Source of the DNA: Carya illinoinensis | Lineage: Eukaryota; Streptophyta; Magnoliopsida; Fagales; Juglandaceae | DNA length: 64,000 nt | Assembly: GCF_018687715.1 (NCBI RefSeq) | Contig: NC_056759.1 | Span: 5,771,501 to 5,835,500, forward strand | Direction of reading: 5' to 3' | Shown here: positions 1 to 12,400 of the stretch, in pieces | Layout of the letters: each line of letters starts with the position of its first letter | Numbering within the stretch: position 1 is the stretch's first letter | Notes under the pieces: model-generated | What the model saw: only the letters and a program-made list of their open reading frames with translations | What the model was told of the DNA's origin: nothing | The model's database searches: none | Position numbers and translations under genes: made by a program

Positions 1-295
1 TTTATTTTACAGTGTTCAAGATTTTATTGTGTGTATCAAGTTCTAAGGATGAGGGATCCTTGTGTAAATGATTTCTTTTTACAAATTTGGTTAAATAATT
101 TAGAAATTAGAAATTATGTTTAAAAAAAAATTGATTTGGAAGCTCAAATCCGATTAAAGTCCAAAATTTTAAAATTAAAATATTAAATAGATTAAGGAAA
201 AAAATCCAATAAAAAAGCCTAACTCCGACTCCGCTCGAATAAGTCGAAGTCGGAAGAAGACAATACCGACTCCAAAAAGTCGGTGCTCACCCCTA
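1..295. mobile_element. Terminal part of a hAT-like non-autonomous element (cut by window edge)
   Basis: The segment ends at about 295 in a stretch rich in variants of TCGGAGT/ACTCCGA (215-280). Its last bases read, on the minus strand, TAGGGGTGAGCACCGAC. A TAGGGSTG-type terminus followed by short family-specific repeats resembles other hAT-like non-autonomous elements in this window. The other end and the target duplication are outside the window or not recognisable, so class assignment is inference. Confidence 0.4.
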
Positions 296-324
296 GCCCC
301 TGCAAATGGGGGTGGGGCTAGGGG
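290..324. repeat. Perfect 11-bp GC-rich inverted repeat
   Basis: Arms CCCCTAGCCCC (290-300) and GGGGCTAGGGG (314-324) are perfectly complementary, with a 13-nt loop. It sits exactly at the inferred end of the hAT-like element and is unusual in an AT-rich neighbourhood. No gene is nearby. Confidence 0.7.
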
Positions 325-512
325 TTGCCCAGGAGGTGCGAGGAGCTATAGTGGAAAGCTTTCACATCAACGATGTGTAAAAAATAATGCTTATAATTAT
401 ATTTTCTCTTTAAATTTTTAATTTTACAAATTAAGTATTACCATTTAAGTGATATGATGGTGTACTCTGTAAATTAACTTGAGAATATAATAACTATAAA
501 ATAATTTTACAT

Positions 513-1300
513 TAGGGCTGTAATTGAGCTAATCTTTAACTTGCCGAGTTTGGCTCGATTCAAAATACTAGAGTTTGAGTTCAATATGTTTATTTATTCT
601 CTATTCGAGCTCGACTTAGTAAGCTAAATTCTCAACTCAAGTCTCGAGCTCAATTTAAATTGTTTTTTTTTTCCAATAAGATCTACTAACTAATAAGTTA
701 GATAAATAAATAAAATCTAATATGGAATTTGTACAAATAATAAGTAAAACCTCTTTTAAATTATAATATTTTAAAATTTTAAAAATAATTAATATCTAAC
801 TAATTGATATTTATCCATAATAATAATATATTATATGCCTATAATAATTATTAATATATACACATAGTATGATAGTAGATATCTATTTTATATATGGTTC
901 TCGTATACTAGTATATAAAATTATTAAATATTATCGACTAATTATTGTAAAAATTATAGAATATAACTATGAAGTATAGTTAATATATAGACATAAGTAA
1001 TTAGGTTACATATTATATATTTAATTATAAAAGTACTATATATATTATTAGCTAATACATATCTATGTGTATATATATATATATATGTGTATATATATAT
1101 TAATATATGAATGAGTTTTAATTGAGTCAAATTAACTAGTCGACTTGGGCATAAACGAGTGAGCCTTAGTCAAATTGAGTTGAGTTTTGTTAGGTATGTA
1201 TTATTTACTAATCGAGTAGGTATTTGTTTTCACATATCAAATTTGATTAACAAGCTATCGAATAGATAGATTCATTTATAATCCGATTTCACATTGACTT
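513..1300. mobile_element. Decayed element with GAGCTCGA-type subterminal words
   Basis: Begins TAGGGCTGTAATTGAGC at 513, followed by many variants of GAGTT/CTCGAGCT (530-650). Similar words recur near 1115-1260 (GAGTC, CGAGT) on the far side of an AT-rich core that includes an (AT)n tract near 1064-1090. This layout matches a non-autonomous TIR element with subterminal repeats. The right terminus and target duplication could not be read, so boundaries are approximate. Confidence 0.35.
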
Positions 1301-1597
1301 ATAAAGATTTATTCCAATTAATAATATCAAATCATGTGGACGGTATCTTTCAAAAAAAAAAAAAAAATCATGTGGACGGTATGATGACAAGATTTCTTAA
1401 TAATATGGACTATATATAAACACTCGGTATTGTATAGTTTTCCCTCATTAGATAGGTTATATAATTTGATCAGACAATTAAAAAAAGAAAAATTATTAAA
1501 TATTTCAAAATAAAAATAACGTTATACCCGAACCATACCATAAAAATTGTTCATGGGAGCATTATTAATATAATAATATTCACTCTAAACTTAAATA

Positions 1598-2980
1598 TAT
1601 GGTCGAACAGAAATTCGAAAATTCGACCCCGATTTCACTTGAAGTCGGAGTCAGAATCAGAGGTGGAGATTGCATTGATCCGACTTCTACTCCTCTCCGA
1701 TATTGTACATATTTTATAAAAATATACGTGTTTTTCTATATATTAATCATATAAATATAAAAATAAGAATATCTAATAATAATGTATAAATACCAAAATA
1801 TATAATAACATGAAACATTGTAATACTAATAGATAAACACTAATATATAAATAATAAATTTAAAATAACATGTGATACTAATGTATAATAATTAAAGTAT
1901 TGATTATATAGATTTTATATAACTATATTTTAAATTATTATATAATTAGTTAAACTCAATAATATACTAGTATGGCCCAATGGGTTAATTATTATAAAAT
2001 AATATATTTATACTATAATATATAGACTAAATTGACTAGTAATAGTTTAGTGTATAAAACATCATACTATTTCAATATTACTACCACGTAACACAAAATT
2101 ATTAATGCATAGACACTAAAATGCATAATAATATGTAACATTATAATACTAGTGTATAATAACACATAACACTAATGGATAAATACTAATATATAAATAA
2201 TAAATTTATAATAACATGTAATACTAATGTATACTAACTAAAATATTGATTATATAGATTTTATATAACTATATCTTAAATTCTTATATAGTTAGTTAAA
2301 CTCAATACTATACTAGCATGGCCCAATGGGTTAATTATTATAAACTAATATATTTATACTATAATATATAGACTAAATTGATTAATAATAATTTAGTATA
2401 TGTAAACATTATATTATTTCAATATTATTACCATGTAACACTAAATTACTAATGTATAAATATTAAAATGCATAATAACATGTAACATTGTAATACTAAT
2501 ATATAATAACATGTAACACTCATTGATAAACACTAATATATAAATAATAAATTTATAATAACACGTAATACTAATGTATAATAACTAAATTATTGATCAT
2601 ATAGATTTTATATAATTATATCTTATATAGTTAGTTAAACTGAATAATATACTAGTATGGCCCCATTGGTTTATTTGTAATTTAATTTATTTCAATGCAT
2701 TTGAAACTTTTTAATTTAATGTATTTTAATTTTTTAATTTTTAAAAGCATGTTAGTACTTATTTTTAGGTATATTTTTTGTTGTAATCAAAAGTGAATTA
2801 TTTAATTTAGATTATAATTTAAAAATTCACATAATTACTTTTTAAAAAAGTGGTTCAAATATGAAATTAAAAAAAAAAAAAAAAAAACTCAAAATCAGAA
2901 TCGAAATCAGAGCGGATGACGTGCCTCTCGGAGTTGGAGGTTGGCCATACCTACTCCAATTTGATCGGTGGTCAGCCCTA
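1598..2980. mobile_element. hAT-like non-autonomous element with internal ~340-bp tandem repeats
   Basis: The right end reads, on minus, TAGGGCTGACCACCGATC (2980 leftwards), followed by CTCCAACTCCGA words (2895-2970). The left side carries related TCGGAGTC words (1623-1700). The 8-mers outside the two ends are CTTAAATA (1590-1597) and CTTAAATC (2981-2988), 7 of 8 identical, as expected for a hAT target duplication. No transposase coding is visible. The core is a tandem array, listed separately. Confidence 0.45.
1770..2670. repeat. ~340-bp tandem repeat, about 2.6 copies
   Basis: The marker ATACTAG(T/C)ATGGCCC ends each unit: ATGGCC falls at 1972, 2318 and 2657, giving periods of 346 and 339 bp. 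Each unit also carries the order ATAAATAATAAATTTA, ACATGTAATACTAATGTA, GATTTTATATAA and TTAGTTAAACT. The units are AT-rich and have no coding potential. They lie inside the hAT-like element. Confidence 0.75.
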
Positions 2981-3100
2981 CTTAAATCTTATGATTTTCA
3001 CTTATAAAAACATTTATCTTCTGGAATTTTATAATAATTATGATTACAATTTATAAAGAGCACGCGTACATACCTGATGACGCGTGAATACGGTTAAGGC

Positions 3101-3780
3101 GGCGGAGTCATGAATCATGATCGTTGATGAGTCCTTCCAGTTCCGGAGTTGGAAGCTGCTCCTTGTTTTGGCCACGTGCCGGTGTCTTTGGGAATTTAAT
3201 TACTCGCACGGGACGTGGCGTACCCTGGACTTGCGGATTTTTTTTTTTTTTCCTCAATTCTCTTGAAAAACACTCAGGCATTTGCATTGCCCTTTGCGTG
3301 TTTCTTCCGAGCATCAGCGGCTTTTTTAACTTCCCATTTGTTCCTCTCCCTTCGATGATCTAGGACCCTGGGTTTCGGATTTCCTTCCCTCCCAGTCATA
3401 TCAAATCCAGATTTTTGTTGTTGTGAAGTCGAAGTGAAAAGCCGCAGTGGCGTACAAGTTTTGACGCTTTCACACTTCACAGTCTTTATTTCTTCGGTTC
3501 TTTTATGCTTCTTTGAAGACCGTTTGGTGCACTCATAGTTTTTACCTTTCGGGAATTCGATCGCTCGGAATTGCTCGCATAACTGACGAGTTATTGTTCG
3601 TCTTTTTCAATCAAAGACCCGAAGGTTTTCTGTTTTCGACTTGTTTCTTAAACTTTTTGCTCAATTCCCACTTTTTCCTATGTACGTGTACATATTGTTT
3701 GTTTAAATTTATTGCGTCGATAATGTTTAAGGGTTGCTTGCATTATACTTTCACCTCACGATTCTAGGTTTCCTTTCTCC
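3101..3780 (+). promoter_or_regulatory. Probable promoter and 5' UTR region of the CSC1-like gene
   Basis: This stretch is clearly richer in GC and CpG than the DNA on either side. It has a G-box-like CACGTG at 3173-3178 and pyrimidine-rich transcribed-looking sequence at 3300-3500. A splice acceptor TTTTGCAG about 150 bp before the ATG (ending near 6293) would allow a non-coding first exon here and a large 5' UTR intron. This is inference from composition and splice-site logic; no TSS can be seen. Short open frames on both strands look like chance. Confidence 0.35.
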
Positions 3781-4094
3781 TAGATTATTGCATGGGCTAA
3801 GTTGTAATATGCGGACTCAGGAAAAAAAGATTGTATGTGCAGTCTTTTGATTATGGATGATGGAATGATAAAAATCATGCTTCATAATAAAACTACTGTA
3901 TAAAAAAGCCATATGTTGTGTAGGTTAGCCCCAAAGCGAAATGTTCGTATATTATTTTTGCTATGTTTAGAAAACATTATTGGGATCATTGACATTAGTA
4001 ATCCTGCTATTTATACTCTTGTGCGACTTTCATCCCGAGGCACAAAATTCGTTTGCCAAATGTGAAAAAATAAAGTTAGATTCGGTGTTTATTT

Positions 4095-6094
4095 TTCTTT
4101 GATTGTCTGAATAGTAGGCTCAGCTCAAGTGAGTCAGGAGTCCTTTGCAAATTAAATATTGAGAAGGCCTATGATCATGTTAAGTGGGAGTTCATTTATT
4201 CTTTGCTTTTGGGATGCAGGTTTTGGGAGAAATGATGATCTTTGATGTGCACTGTATCATGGTTTGAGACAAGGTGATTCGTTTGCTTATGTTATCTTTT
4301 GTTATTTTTAGGAAGGTTTTAAAAAAATGTTATCAGCTATTGTTGATGGAGGTTCTCTCTCAAGCTTCTATATGGGAGCTAGTAATCTTGGTGCGCTAAC
4401 ATTTCCCATCTTTTATTTGCTGATAATACTCGGATATTTTTGGGGGCAAACGGCCACCTCTGTATTTTGATGGCCTTTCTTATATGCTTTGGATCTGTTT
4501 CTAGGTTGAAAGTGGAAGGCTAAAGCCACATGGCATGTACTCCAAAAGGACTAGTCAATGATACTATTGGAGCCCCATTGGAATATTATAAAGAGTAGGT
4601 GGTGTGTGGGAAGTTTGGCTACCATATTGGGGTGCAAGGTTTTATCTGTCTGTGAAATATCTTGGCCTCTGTTTCGGAGCCTCTTTACAGGTTCGCTTTT
4701 GTCTTTTCAGGATATCAATAGAGAAAAGTGAATGTCAATTGGCTGATTATTAGATGATGTATTTGTCTAAAGGTGGTAGGATCACCTTGATCAAGTGACC
4801 TAATTCGGCTTTATCTTTTCTGTAATTTCTTCGCTTTCACACTAGCATTGCTAATTGAATATATAAGCTACAATGTGACTTTTTATGAATCGGGCTAGGT
4901 GAAGAGTCCAACTTTTACTAAGTAAACTGGGCCAAGATGTACTTTCATATTTTTGAAGGAGATTTGTGAGTTCAAAGCGTGCTTTTGTTCAATTTTGCAC
5001 TTATAGGGTAGTGGTTTTGGCATTACCAATGGTGGGGGAAGGCCCTGTGGAAAGCTGTAGTGGATTCTAAATTGATTGTGTTTGGGGTGGGTTATGGAAA
5101 AACGATCAGGAGAGAAGGATGGGATTTTTTCTTGTCATACTAGACTCAAGGTGTTTGATAGCTCTAGAACTAGATCCTGACAAGACTTGTGGCGTGGTAA
5201 CAAGGTACTCAAGGAAGCTTTCTCAAAGATGTATGGTATTGCACATGTGGTGAAGGCTTCAAATTGTTGATTTATTAGAGTTTGTAAGTGGCTCCCCTTA
5301 GTTGAATGTTTATTTTTTCAGAGCGGCTCATGATGAGGAGGTTGATACTTTCTTAAAATCTTCAGCTCTTGTACTTTACTAGATTGTCTTGGAGGTGTAG
5401 ATACGATTTTTTGGGAGTCTTCCATGAAAGGGAAGTTTTCTGTTAGATCTTTCTGTACGGCCCTTATACCTAAGGATTGTAGCCGTTTCCCATGGAAGAA
5501 GAGTATTTGGTTGACTGTGACGCCTTTGAGAGCAATTTTTTTTATTTATTTTTTTCTTGGACAGCCTCATTGATGAAGATACTGACCATGTATAGACTAC
5601 AGAATTCTAATATCCTTGTAATAAATTGGTACTCTTATGTGTAGAAAGAGCAATGCTTCTATAGGCCGCCTTTTATTCCATCGTTGGACAATGCCCTGTG
5701 GAAAGACTTCTTTTCTGTCGAGTTGGTGTGGCTTGGCCTTGGGTTATGCCAATAAGACGAATAGGCCTTTTTTTCAAATGGAGAAGGTTCCATGGTAGCG
5801 CATAAATTGCAGGCAATGATGGATGGCCTATATCTATATGGTGTGGTTTATTTGGAAAGAAACGAATGATGTGAGAATCTTGAAGATCGTGAGTGGAAGA
5901 TGGAGGAGCTTAAAACTTTTGTTTTCAATACCCTGTTTATTTATGCATCTTCTCTAGATTTTAATGGGCTGAGGTTCATGATTTTCTTGCTGCCTTTTCT
6001 TATTTCGAGTTAGGTTGTTCTCTTGTATACTTTCTGTGTATTTGGGCTATGTTTTTTATGCCTTTTTAATAAAATTTTTTGATTACTTAAAAAA
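4095..6094 (+). mobile_element. LINE-1-type retrotransposon, 5'-truncated and decayed (copy 1)
   Basis: Translated fragments in shifting frames match plant L1-clade ORF2. EKAYDHVKWE of the reverse transcriptase is near 4160, a KYLGL-type motif near 4650, and a [12 protein letters not shown] motif near 4750-4795. The 3' end has AATAAAA followed by a short A tail at 6087-6094. It aligns in order with the two longer LINE copies downstream, starting in the middle of their RT region. Stop codons and frameshifts are numerous. It lies in the putative 5' UTR intron of the CSC1-like gene, in sense orientation. No clear target duplication was found. Confidence 0.7.
4522..4597 (-). mobile_element. TRIM LTR fragment inside LINE copy 1
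   Basis: The sequence from AAGCCACATGG to TATTATAAAGAG matches the LTR of the TRIM element at 12902-13341 (shared words: ACTCCAAAAG, GGACTAGTCAATG, TTGGAATNATTATAAAGAG). In the other LINE copies this position reads straight through the LINE, so the fragment is a later, partial insertion. Orientation is assigned by analogy with the downstream copy. Confidence 0.55.
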
Positions 6095-6440
6095 CTTATG
6101 CTCTGCTTTGGTATCTTGTTCCTTATTCTTGAGGTTGAAGTGAAGTTAATTCTTTCCTTTTGCACATGCTTCAACATTATTATATGCTCAAGTGAGAAAC
6201 TGACCTGAGTCCAATATATGTACATTGCACATAATTCAAGATATGTTAAGTTTTTCACCAAGAAGAAAATAAAGACTGATATGTAAGTTTTGCAGCTCAG
6301 AAACCAGAGTCAAGTAAAGCTGCTTTTCCACTGAAGTGAAGACAACTGCATGCTTTCTGCCCATGGAAATAATGTTGACATCCTATGTTCCTCTCCTCAA
6401 GTGATAGGACGCTTGAAGCTTACTGACATATTGAACGGAG

Positions 6441-9400
6441 ATGGACATTTCTGCGCTTTTAACTTCTGCAGGAATTAATATAGGCGTATGCGTTGTTCTT
6501 TTATCACTTTATTCCGTATTGAGAAAACAACCAAGCAATGTTGGCGTGTACTTTGGACGAAGGCTTGTGTCAGTGTGCTCAAAACGTAGTGATCCTTTCA
6601 GCTTTGAGAGGTTTGTTCCTTCTCCTAGTTGGATAGTGAAAGCATGGGAAACAACTGAAGAGGAAATATTGGCCATTGGTGGCATGGATGCCGCGGTGTT
6701 TCTCAGGATGGTTGTTTTCAGGTGATTAGCTACTGCCCAAAACTTGTTGACAATCAAAGGTGATAATTTGTGCTTTATTATATGTTTGGTGAAAAATGTA
6801 ACGAGATCGTACGAATTTCTGACAGTGGATGTCTTGGAAAGATGGTTATAGTTGGTTTTGGTTGATGGTTTGATTTGTGGATTATTGTTATTCTGTTCTT
6901 TTCATCTCTCTTTTTGTTGTGAAGCTTTTTGCATAAGATCAACTTTCTTTCACTTTTTGTAAACACGTTACCATTGTATCAATTCATTTTTACTTGTCTA
7001 TAATATTTTTGGTAAGTAAAATTGAAAAGTAAAAGGAACTGTCTATAATATAAGTATCTTTACTTGTTAGAGATGGATGAGGTTTCTAGGTCAATTAAGT
7101 TGCATGCTGCACATATTAATAATTTATATGTGGTTTTGTGCTCCTTATCCAGATGATGAAGCTGAGACCAAGGGCCTGCTAAATATTTGGTGCATGTCTT
7201 CTCTTTTATAATAAATTGGGGAAGTCTACTGTAGTAGACAGTCTAAGGCCTCGTTCACTTTTACAAAACTTCTTATCTCATCTCATCTCATCTAAGCATT
7301 ACAACTTTTCCGAATTTCCACACAAAATAAAATAAATAATTCAAAATTTTCAAATCTTAAAACAAAAATAATATTAAAAAAATATTCTAACAATATTTTA
7401 TTCAATTTTCAACTTTTATTTTAACTCATCTCATCTCATCTTATATGCGAAAACAAATGAGGGCTAAGCACACTTGGAATGCGACTTGCACTTGGTGGAT
7501 GTCGTGTTCACAGGGTTTTATTTACAACATATCATAATCTATGTATCTAATGATATAAATTTTAGATGTTGTTTTTGTTTATTGAATTCCTCTTGTTAAA
7601 TGCCCATTCTCATAATTCAATTATTTTGTAACAATCTTTCCTTATAAATACATGCCATAGATCCTTTAAGCAATAGGCTTTGTACTTATATTTCAAATTA
7701 CACGCTCTGAAATTGGTCTCTATTTTTATGCATCTATGGTTTACTTTCAGTCTCATTTCCATGTTTGTAGAAACTGCTTGTTTTTCAATTGAAACTTACT
7801 AATGCTAATTAATTTTCTGCAGCATTAGAATCTTTTCCGTTGCTGTCGTCATCTGCTTTTTTCTATTACTTCCTGTGAATTATCATGGGCAAGAAATGCA
7901 TCACAAGCGAATCCCTTTAGAGTCGCTGGAAGTTTTTACTATTGCGAATGTTAAAGAAGGTTCAAAGTGGTATGAGATATTTTCTGTTGATGGTTTAGAG
8001 GGGGGGTTTTGACATCTAAAGACTTTATTCCCAAAAAGCCACCTCCTTAATAATATTTTTGATTAAAACAAAAAAGAGTAAGAACGGCCACCCCATGGTG
8101 GTAGCCACCATGAGAGCCGATTTGGGCTGTCCCATGGTGGCCGGTGCTGGATTTGGATTTTTGGTTTTAGTCTTTCTAAAACAAAATTGTAAATCATTTT
8201 CTCCATAAAAACTATAAAAAACTCACATTTAAACATATTCTCAATGGGTCTCACCACTTATTAGTCTATTAAAACCTCTAAAACAAGTTTTCACCGCCAT
8301 TCATGAATATTTCTATACTCATGTTCATCCCAGATCTTTGTTATATTAAAGAACCATCTGCTCTATTTTTTCTTTTTAACATTTGTTTAGATGCTTACCT
8401 ATTAGGCATGTATACAATGCTCCAAAAGGAAAATGCCGTCTCTTCCTTTTTTAATTTGTTCGAGTAGAAATCTACTCAAGCAGTTTATAACCTTGATCTG
8501 GTATTAATTACCGCTTTTCAGTTGTCCCATATTTAATCACCTTTGTTATCGAAATCATTAGTTTTTGTTGTAAGACTGCTGTAAATTGATTTCTCTCTTT
8601 TTTCCCCTTTTTTTCAGGCTTTGGACTCATTGTCTCACATTATACATTATAACCTGTTCTGCTTGCATTCTCCTTTACTTTGTAAGGATTTAATTCTTCT
8701 GTAGCATCTACTTTGTATAGCTTATCTTTTGTTCAAGGTTCTACTAACTTTCTTCTATATGTATTATAGGAGTACAAGAGCATCGCTAAGATGAGACTAA
8801 AACATATCACTGGAGCTCCTCCAAATCCAAGTCATTTTTCGGTTCTTGTTCGTTCTATCCCCCAGTGCTCACAGGAAACATACAGTGAAACAGTGAATAA
8901 ATTTTTTACAAAGTATCATTCATCAAGCTATTTGTCACACCAAATAGTGTATCGGTGTGGTAGAGTACAGAAACTGATGGTAAATGAGCAATTGATTATT
9001 TATAACCAGGCACACATAGACCCACTTCTTTTAATATGTTAGATTTGCATGTCCGTGAATTGATTTCCTCCTGGCTTATTAAATCTTCATTTTGGTTGCC
9101 ATGCTAACATCTGTATATCATATGCTTGAGTCTCAAACTCTTATATTGTTTAAGGTGAATGCGCGCACATGTTTTTCTTATAAAAAAAAATAGAAATTGG
9201 AATGCCCAATTTTATTTATTTATTTTTTCCCCCCAAGCACTCATTTATCAGTCAGCATAGTTGATGCTTTTTGGATGGAATATCCCCTTTTTATCATTAT
9301 TTTCGGAAAACCAATTTGCAAATCCAAGGGAGTCTACTACCTATTTTTTTAGTAATCAAGCAACACATCTTTCTTTCAGTATGAGAGTGCTGATGATTTC

Positions 9401-12400
9401 GGTTAATGTTTTGCTATGATTCATAATTAATGAGCCATTCTATACCATAAGAAATTCCACGATATCATGAGTCATAGTATCATGTGGACATGATTAGTGT
9501 TGTGATTTGGACTGGCCTTTTTTTAGCACCAAATGAAGAATGGATGTTACTCTGTGATTGAAGTGAATAATGCGTCCTCATGCATTAGTTGACTATTCTA
9601 GTTTATCTGGGCAATACTATTGATCGGTACTTGAATTATTGCATCAGATCATTGCCACTGATTTTCTTAACTTCGCATGTTGTGCGGTTAATTCCTGCCA
9701 GCTTCTCTTTTCTAATAAGGCATCAGTAGCAGTATGCTTAATTTAGACGTTTCGATATGGCTCTCTATTGGTATGCAACTAAAATTTGTATTTGAGGTTT
9801 TGTATGACATTTTCACTATGATGGTCAAAGAGGGGCATTTGCTGCATTGTTGTTTTGAGTTAAAGTTAGTTGACTGCTGTGAAATAAAAAATGTTTTTGA
9901 GTGCCTTATTGTCTTGTTTTTTTGGACCTCTAAGATCTGTTCAATATTTGCAGACCGACGCAGAGAAAATGTACATGATTTTTAAGGCGTCTGCTCATGA
10001 ACAGAATTGCCAGCCAAGTTTTATGCAACGAGGTCTTTGTGGAGGAGCTACAAACTCTTTGGAGATAGTTTCTCATGAGACGGATAATGTTAGCGGGAAA
10101 ACTGGCTCTGGTGATTTTGATTTGGCTACTATAAGAAAGGTCAAATCTTGGCATGAACTGATTTTAGTATTTGAATTCAACTTATCAAAAAAAAAAAAAA
10201 AGTATTTGAATTCTGTCTGTTTTGGTATTTATGCACATGCAAGTAATTCATGTTTGACTTATTCTCTCCATCTTTGTAAGCTCTGGATTTAGTATGAAAG
10301 AATCATGAATTAGATCCCACATTAAGTGTGATGGAGAAGCTCTTGCGATTTATAATGATTGCAAAGAACTCTAACATTCATTAGTTCTTTTGGATTATAA
10401 ACCTATGTGCAGCTCGAGCTTTCTTCGAGTCCTTAAAATGGTATGAGAGCCAACTTAGCCAAATTATGGGATTTGGGCTGTGCTACTTACAATTAAATGG
10501 CTTAACGAGGATGTCATAGATTTAAGGGGGAATTTTAATACCCTGGATTTGATGTGAGTGGGTGGTGAATGAGTTCTCACATCACCTGGTATGGAGATGT
10601 TGTTGCTATAAGCTTCAAGTAGCTCCAATTTCTAATTGATTAGTTCTTTTGGAGTATTAGGTCCAAGTGTGGATTGAACTTTCCTTGGATTGTTATAATT
10701 TGGTTATTTTATTTTTTAAAGCATGGAATGTCCAATGTTGCAATTTAAGCTTCTCTAATTGCCTGTCTAGCTTTTCCAAGATATACAAATACTTTTGGTT
10801 TGGTCAATTTTTCAGAATAGTTGCAATATGTGATTTTTAACAGAGAAAAACGTCTCGTCTAAATATGTGAAAAGTTGCTTCCATGTCTTTCTTTTTTTCT
10901 TGGAAATGATTTAGTAATTCAGTCTGACTGCTTTTGGACACTTGGAAGGAATTGTATTTGCCAAGTCATTCTTTTTTTTTAAAGAAAAAAGAAAATTCTT
11001 TCCCCCTTCTAAAATTCTGATTCTACTTGTCTTTCATATGTTGCACCATGATATGGTGATTTGCTACGATAATGTTTAGTTTTGATTATTTTCTTTTTCT
11101 TATTTAAGATGTGTGCTTGGATTGTTCCTGTGCCTTCTAAAAAAATGAACTCACTTATTGAAAAATGGTTTATAGATTTGATTTTGTGTCTTCATAACAT
11201 ATCCAATTGAAAAGTGGAAATAAGAAAGTTGATGTTTGATTCTCATAATCTGTCAAAGAGTGCTCTGATGTAAACTGTGGGAACTTTGATTGTTTTAAGC
11301 TGTGCTACTTCACTTGCAAATAAATCTTTTAGGTTTGGATCCTTTTAACTTTTAAGCCACCACCTCACCTACAAATAAATCCTTTAGGGTAAGATTTTAT
11401 CTAGATCTTCCTGGAGGATCTTGCTTTTGTCGGATCTTCATCAGGTTAATATATTTTCCCTTTTGTTCGTCTACCTTTCATATATAGTGTCACAATGCAT
11501 TATTACGTGTTCTTCACTCAACAAGTTATATGGTTTGGGATCAAAGTAATGCTTGTTGTACATGCATTTGTGGGTGTGGGAGAGTGACGGGATGGTGTAG
11601 ATGAAGTGTGATGAAATTGTTTGCTTAAACATTAGAAATCATTAAGATATAGTGTTATCTAGTTTGTCTAGGTTTGACTTGCAGACATGGTTTGTGGTGG
11701 TATACTTGAAACTGGATTTGTATGACATCTCCGTTTGCTTTAAACTCATTGCAATTTAGTCATGGTACCAGTTTCAAAATATGCCATTCTTCTTCCTATT
11801 CTCTCTCTCTCTCTCTCTCTTGTTGTACTATGACTTCTTTACCTGTTACATTTTCATTTATCGTTAAGGTTTACATATTGTCGCTAGTAGCGTAAAGCAT
11901 GTTGGTCTTCCATACAGGAGTGTGCTGCTGCTGTTGTTTTCTTCAAGACTCGCTATGGTGCTGTTACTGCTGCAGAGGTTCTTCAATCTTCAAATCCCAT
12001 GTTATGGGTGTCAGTCTTGGCACCAGAACCACATGATGTTTATTGGTCAAACCTTTGTATACCATATAGACAACTTTGGATCCGACAGATAGGAACTCTT
12101 GTGGCTGCCATTGCCTTTGTGCTGGTGTTTCTTATTCCCGTAACATTTGTACAAGGCTTGACTCAGCTAGATCAGCTACAACAAACATTTCCATTTTTGA
12201 GGGGACTTTTAAAGAAGTAAGTATATATTGCGAAAACTCAGAAAAGGGGTAAACATTGTGATGATGATAGCTCTGTGTTTATTTGTTATCCTTAGAATTC
12301 GTTTGAATGTTTCATTTTTTGGTGTTGTGTGGATAAGAAGTGTTAATAAACACATTCACTTTATGAACTGGAGATGTAAGATTACAGGGCTTTTCTTTTG

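Noticed and set aside
3124..3767. Short frames in the GC-richer region upstream of the CSC1-like gene
   Set aside because: No similarity and conflicting frames on both strands; more likely 5' UTR or promoter.
9734..10292. Longer frames running through exon 5 of the CSC1-like gene
   Set aside because: Only 9954-10139 matches the channel family; the extensions are intron sequence.
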